Both the position numbers and the translations under genes were made by a program. A stretch of 64,000 nt of DNA from Begonia masoniana. Taxonomy: Eukaryota > Streptophyta > Magnoliopsida > Cucurbitales > Begoniaceae. Shown piece after piece: positions 58,843 through 64,000 of this stretch. The DNA lies in assembly GCA_022432975.1 (NCBI GenBank), contig CM039505.1, positions 19,023,716-19,087,715 on the forward strand, in the 5' to 3' direction. Under the pieces are notes generated by a model that saw only the letters and a program-made list of their open reading frames with translations, was not told the DNA's origin and made no database searches. The first letter of the stretch is position 1. Each line of letters starts with the position of its first letter.

Positions 58843-59874
58843 TAGGACGACTGAGGTTTCAGGAATTTTTTCATGAATTCCAGAATCAGTCTTCGGAGGG
58901 ATTGGGACCGGACCAAAATTTTCGGTCCGGTCCAAGTTCCTCCCACCACATTCGGTTTTTTTTTTAAACATTAAAAAAAATAAATCATCTGTCTTTAGCC
59001 TAACCAATTCACCAAACAATTATTTGTCATTATATTAATTTCTGTCAAACCTAAATTAGGTACTAAATTAAATCTCCTTATTTAAACCAAAATAGATTTT
59101 GGAATGGAGCCACGATTTTGGGGAGAAATAGTACAAGCAAAAGAAATTAATTCTCCTTTATTTAATCACCTACTGCTTCAAAAGGAAAGAAGCAGAATTC
59201 TCTTTCAATCTCCCCTTACTAACTAAGTTTTCTTACACTAAGGCAATACGAGTCCATCTTTTTCTCCTTGGTCTTCAGGAAGAACAGAATTTAAGGAGGA
59301 GGAAAACATTGATTTTATTACCTTCCTGTTATAGTTTTCTATAACCCGTAACAAATATCCACATAACAACAAAGAATTTTTAAGAGTTCGAAACCGATGA
59401 GAAGAAAAATTAGGAAATACCGTCAACAAATCCATGCAAGAACAGATCGGTGAGCACCGATGGGCTATTGGCGAGGGCGAGCAGGCGAGGCGAGTGGTCT
59501 GGCTGTCTGGGAAAAAGGGGACCGGCGAGGCGAGATGACAGGCGAGTAGTGGATTCGGGAGTCAGGAGAGTCGGGAGTGGGGATTTCAGGATTTGGGACA
59601 GGTTGGGAATTACTAAAGGCTTCAGCAATTAGCCCTAAGTAATGGCTAAATGATCCATCGGTCCGGTCCAAATGAACATTTTTTTTAAATTATCTATCCG
59701 GTCCCGATTTTTCAGGATTTCTCGGCTATGGACCGAGGACCGGACCAAAATCGGTAGGAATTTTGGATGGAGGACTGAAACCGGACCAAGACCGGTACCA
59801 TTAGGATCGAAACCGGACCAAAATCGATGGTCCGATCTGGTTTTAGGTCTGTGGTCCAGTCCTGCCCACCCCTA
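58843..59874. mobile_element. Non-autonomous hAT element, 1032 bp
   Basis: Flanked by a perfect 8-bp duplication AATCACAA (58835-58842 and 59875-59882). Ends are TAGGACGACTG and, inverted on the right, TAGGGGTGGGC. Both subterminal regions are packed with GGTCCGGTCC/GGACCGGACC words, as usual in plant hAT elements. No transposase is encoded; the interior has only short, unrecognised frames. Confidence 0.85.
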
Positions 59875-59882
59875 AATCACAA

Positions 59883-60886
59883 GTCTCTCAACTCTTTGAC
59901 ATCTATCCTATTTAGTTTCTAGATTTAACTCTCTCAGCTCTCAATTATATTGTCTAATTTTCAACTTTCAGGAAGTAATACTAAATATTAAGTAATATTG
60001 CATTGGTTTTGTTTGCTTGATTTTTGTGGAGACAAGTATTTTACATTGCATTGTATTTGCTGTTTGATTATAAATAATGTAGTGAAATACGCGATAATTG
60101 ATCAAGTAGAATTGAAAAGAAATCAATAACACAAGAATTACACGATTTGGACAAAACTGTCCTACGTTCACTGCCCAAAACTCCAACAACGAAGTTTTAT
60201 TAGAGAATAAAAAAACAAGTATTTTCGTAATAATATAGTATGACCCACAACATCACTTAAAATTATAAAAAAAATAACGCTTACCGAAAGATCTCTCTCG
60301 CTCTTTTCTCTATTATTTACTCTCAAACTCACAAGTTTTCTCCGATCTGCTCTGTTTTTTTTTGGTATAAGCCCCTCTAACTCTCTCATTCTATTTGAAA
60401 TAGATTAATACAAATTTCAAAATAATAAAAAATAAATACAATACTAGTTGCAAATTTAATTCCAAAACTGTTGAATCAATCTTTACAAATAATAAAATTA
60501 ATTTTAGTGATTAAGAAGTTAATGTTACTAAATATATAGGTTTCCATTCAAATTTTTAGTGCATGTGCATCATCTAGTAATAATAGAAAATTGAATGTTT
60601 GGAAAATATTTGAAAAAATAGGAGTTACACTTGAAAATTGAGGGAAAAAACTAGATGTATTAATTGTAATTCTTTGATTAGTAGAAGGGGAATTGAACAT
60701 TTAAAAAATACATGTTAACATGTTCGCGTAAATAAAATTGTAATATTTACAATTAATAAAAAAAATAAAAAACTTAATTTGTCTATTTTTAAATAAAACA
60801 AAAATATTGATAAGTCAAAATTAATAAACTACGTGATTAGAGCCGAACATACATTTACGAAAAAAACATGACTTGACCAGTATAAT
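59883..60886. other. AT-rich intergenic stretch
   Basis: Nothing recognised on either strand. Confidence 0.5.
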
Positions 60887-62216
60887 TGTAACGCCCCCGA
60901 ACCCGCCCTGGCTCGGTACGCTACTTTGCTAACCAATGCTATTAACCGTACCTAGCGTGCTATACATGATGCATGCTTCAAATATGCTAAACCACACGAA
61001 TCAACAACACAACGCAACCCGAAATAGACAACCCTACCGTTCTATGGTGTAGGCCCGAAGGCGAAGAGATAGCTACCACTACTTACCTGATTGCTCGGCT
61101 TCCACTTGCTTCCTTTTACCGTCCGAATCACTCGTCCAACGACCTAAATAATGAAACTTAATTTAATAAGTTATAAATATAAATCTAAAAATATTCTTAA
61201 ACCTAAAACTAATCAACAACTAAACACCTTTCACACCTAAACACCTAAACCCGGTTTTTGCACAAGTTTGACCGTTAAACTTCAAACGGTCATAACTCCC
61301 TCGTTTTTCAACGGAATTCGACGTGCCACCCCAACTCGGAAAGCTCTAAACGTCTACTATCCATTGAAATGCTTGAATTAACCAAATAAATCATTTAGCC
61401 AATCCGAAATGCACAAAGACAGATTCGGCCATCAAACGTATAAAACCGGTTTTTTTACCGAATTTACTTCCAATCTTTAATCTAACTCCATAAATCACCT
61501 AAACTAATCCAACCAACAACTAAATCATCAAAAGTGGAAAGAAAACAAGAATTGGAACCCCAATTTTCGGACTCCATGGTTAGGGTTTTCCAAACCCTAA
61601 CCAAATCCCTCAAAACTACCCTAAAAACACATAAAACCTTCATCCAACCATACATAAACTAAAACCCAACAAAAATTACCTTAGATTGGCTTGAGAAAAT
61701 GAAGAGAAGAGAGGGAGGGCGTCGGCTATGGAGGAGAAGGGAGAGAAATCGATGAAGAAGAAGAAAATGAATGAAAAACCACCTTTTTCTCTTTTTATTT
61801 ATTCATTCATTTAATAACCATTTAATAACCAAGTAAATTTACCACAAAGCCCTCCCCTTAAATCACTTAATCCAACGCCAAATCACATTAAATCATCACC
61901 TTTTCATTCATTTCTTTTTCACACAATTTTACAAAAATTTGATTGGTCGAAAGAATTTGACTTTTCAAACCTCCAATGTTTGAATTGTCAACACCCTTCC
62001 CTTCTTCTTATACCATCGTGATTGGCTTCTTAAAACCTCCCTTTTCATTCGTTTAATTCACTTGCTTCCACTACCAAAATTTCCTATTGGTTGATGACTA
62101 CATTGACTTTTCAAACCTATACTTTTTTTTAAATTTTCAACTTCTCTTTTCTCTTCTCTATTTCACTTCAATGCACAACACAAGACTTGCATAATAAGAA
62201 ATTCTCGGGTGTTACA
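60887..62216 (-). repeat. 3' LTR of gypsy element 2
   Basis: 1330 bp from TGTAACACCCG (62216) to GGGGCGTTACA (60887) on the minus strand, with inverted TGTAAC ends. A PPT (AAGGAGGGTGGAT, 62217-62229) lies just before it. The partner LTR is outside the window. Confidence 0.85.
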
Positions 62217-64000
62217 ATCCACCCTCCTTACAAAAATTTTGTCCTCAAAATTTGCGTACCTGAATAGTTCTGGATAACGTTCCATCATGTCCTGTTGACG
62301 CTCCCACGTTGCCTCCTCGATATTGTGGTTGTGCCACAGCACCTTCACCAGTGGAATGTCTTTGTTACGCAATTTCTTCACTTCATAATCTAATATTTCC
62401 ACCGGTTTCTCCTCGTAGGATAATGTAGGTTGCACCTCGATCTCTTGGTGCACTACAACATGTGCTGGATCCCTCAAGCATTTCCGAAGCATCGATACAT
62501 GGAATACATCGTGTACTCCCTCCATCGTAGCTGGCAACTCCAACTGATAGGCCGTCTTTCCCACTCGCTTCACAATCGGGAATGGACCAACATATCTCGG
62601 ATTAAGCTTGCCCCGCTTTCCAAACCTCATAACACCCTTAAATGGCGAGATCTTCAGGAAAACCTCATCACCAACCGCAAACTCCAGCTCCCGCCTCCTA
62701 CCATCTGCATAGCTTTTTTTGGCGACTCTGAGCTGTTAAAATACGCTGCCGAATAAATTGGATCTTATCCGTAGTTTGCTGTATAATGTCTGGGCCAATT
62801 AAATTAGATTCTCCGACCTCGTCCCAATAAAGAGGCGATCTGCACTTCCTTCCATATAGAGCCTCGTATGGAGCCATACCAATAGTGTCCTGATAACTAT
62901 TGTTATACGAGAACTCTACCAAAGGCAGATACCTACACCAGGAACCCTGAAACTCCAATACACAAGCTCGTAACATATCCTCAAGTGTCTGAATAGTACG
63001 CTCAGATTGTCCGTCCGTCTGAGGATGAAACGCTGTACTGAAGTTCAATCGAGTCCCCATCGCTTTATGCAAACTTTTCCAAAAATTAGATGTGAACCTC
63101 GGGTCCCTGTCCGACACAATGGAAATCGGAACACCATGTAATCTCACAATCTCCTGAATATATAGTTCAGCAAATCGATCCATACTATAAGTCATCTTCA
63201 CCGGTAGGAAATGAGCTGACTTCGTTAACCGATCTACAATCACCCATATGCCGTCAAAACCCCTCGTCGTCCTTGGCAAACCGACAACGAAGTCCATAGA
63301 AATCTGATCCCACTTCCATTCAGGAACCGGCAAAGGCTGTAATTTTCCAGCAGGTCTCTGATGTTCTGCTTTCACTTGCTGACAAATCAAGCACGTTTCA
63401 ACAAATTCAGCTACGGACTTCTTCATACCTGGCCACCAGTAATGCTGCTTAAGATCTCTGTACATCTTTGTACTGCCAGGATGAATCGAAAACCTTGAAG
63501 AGTGGGCTTCAGCTAGAATCTCCTTCCGAAGCTGCTCATTACTCGGAACATACCATCTATTACGAAACTTCAGAATACCGTCATTTGAGTAGCTGAACTC
63601 AGTCCGATCATCAGATATCATACTCAGCTTAAATTTATTACATTCCAAATCGTCTTGCTGAGCTTCTCGGATCTTCTCCAAGATTGTAGGCTTCAGTGAT
63701 AAATCCGATAATACCGCAGTCAAGTTCGAAACCAACTCCAGATCAAATTTCTGAACCTCGGATTTCAACTGTCCAGACATACCAGCCTCCAAAGCTGAAA
63801 CTGAAGTCGATACTCGGCTCAAGGCATCTGCAACCACATTGGCTTTACCGGGGTGGTATTTGATTTCCAAATCATAATCTTTCACGAACTCTAACCACCG
63901 CCGCTGCCTCATATTAAGCTCCTTTTGAGTGAAGATATACTTCAGACTTTTATGATCTGAATATACCTCACACTGCTGACCATAAAGGTAATGCCTCCAG
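62163..64000 (-). pseudogene. Gypsy pol: RNase H end, integrase, chromodomain-like tail, one frameshift
   Basis: Open from the window edge (RNase [16 protein letters not shown], then [17 protein letters not shown]). Integrase follows: [11 protein letters not shown] and CQQVKAEHQ zinc part; [16 protein letters not shown] and [13 protein letters not shown] give the complete D,D,E triad; then GPF module LNPRYVGPFPIV and the tail VLWHNHNIEEATWE. The only lesion is at about 62716-62722, where a run of seven A moves SRQKSYADG out of frame; six A would restore one continuous frame to 62163. Apart from that it looks recent and may be coding in life. Confidence 0.85.

Larger units (their letters stand above)
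60887..64000 (-). mobile_element. Ty3/gypsy element 2, 3' part; continues beyond the window
   Basis: RNase H end, integrase and LTR on the minus strand. The integrase is closely similar to that of gypsy element 1 (same motif order and many identical blocks), so both belong to one lineage; the LTRs share only TGTAACACC-type ends and the AAACCCTAAC-rich theme. Confidence 0.85.

Noticed and set aside
59450..59671. Two overlapping frames on opposite strands rich in P, R and S
   Set aside because: Both strands are open because of GC-rich skewed sequence inside a non-autonomous hAT; no family motif and no splice context.

Overview
This is nuclear DNA from a flowering plant, most likely a eudicot. 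Three host protein-coding genes have GT-AG introns and read as complete proteins, there is an intron-containing plant tRNA-Met gene, and the rest is AT-rich, transposon-packed sequence. Sequence alone does not fix the species. I saw no CRISPR array, operon, phage or bacterial feature, and no convincing new multi-gene system. What stands out is layered transposon nesting with sharp target-site duplications.

Layout: 1-1662 is the 3' end of a large Copia element (PPT plus a 1.38-kb LTR). 1663-6600 is decayed repeat DNA with a Transposase_32-like pseudogene, a hAT-like element and a fold-back MITE. 6622-20559 (minus) is a 13-exon chloroplast ABC1-kinase gene (793 aa) whose tenth intron holds a dead 5.3-kb Copia element, itself hit by a solo LTR and by a tandem-repeat insertion. 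21275-23594 (minus) is a 5-exon VAMP72-type R-SNARE gene (219 aa). 24250-29116 (minus) is a young Copia with two identical LTRs. 29422-29505 (minus) is the tRNA-Met gene. 31956-42777 (plus) is an 18-exon GBA2-type glucosylceramidase gene (about 898 aa) with one GC-AG intron and a 2.4-kb LTR-like insertion in intron 14.

43.07-56.8 kb is a nest: a decayed BED-type hAT transposon split by a Ty3/gypsy element (about 44.3-52.9 kb) and by a solo LTR (54184-56471). The gypsy pol in turn lost its RNase H region, where a pair of tRNA-like/fold-back elements now sits. 57.2-59.9 kb has a 186-bp fold-back element and a 1.03-kb non-autonomous hAT with a perfect 8-bp duplication. 60887-64000 (minus) is a second gypsy element running off the window end.

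The host genes are functionally unrelated: plastoglobule/prenyl-lipid control, secretory vesicle fusion and sphingolipid breakdown. Exon limits were derived by hand from splice consensus, frame continuity and remembered family conservation, so single junctions may be off by a few bases. Lineage names for transposons are inferred from motifs.
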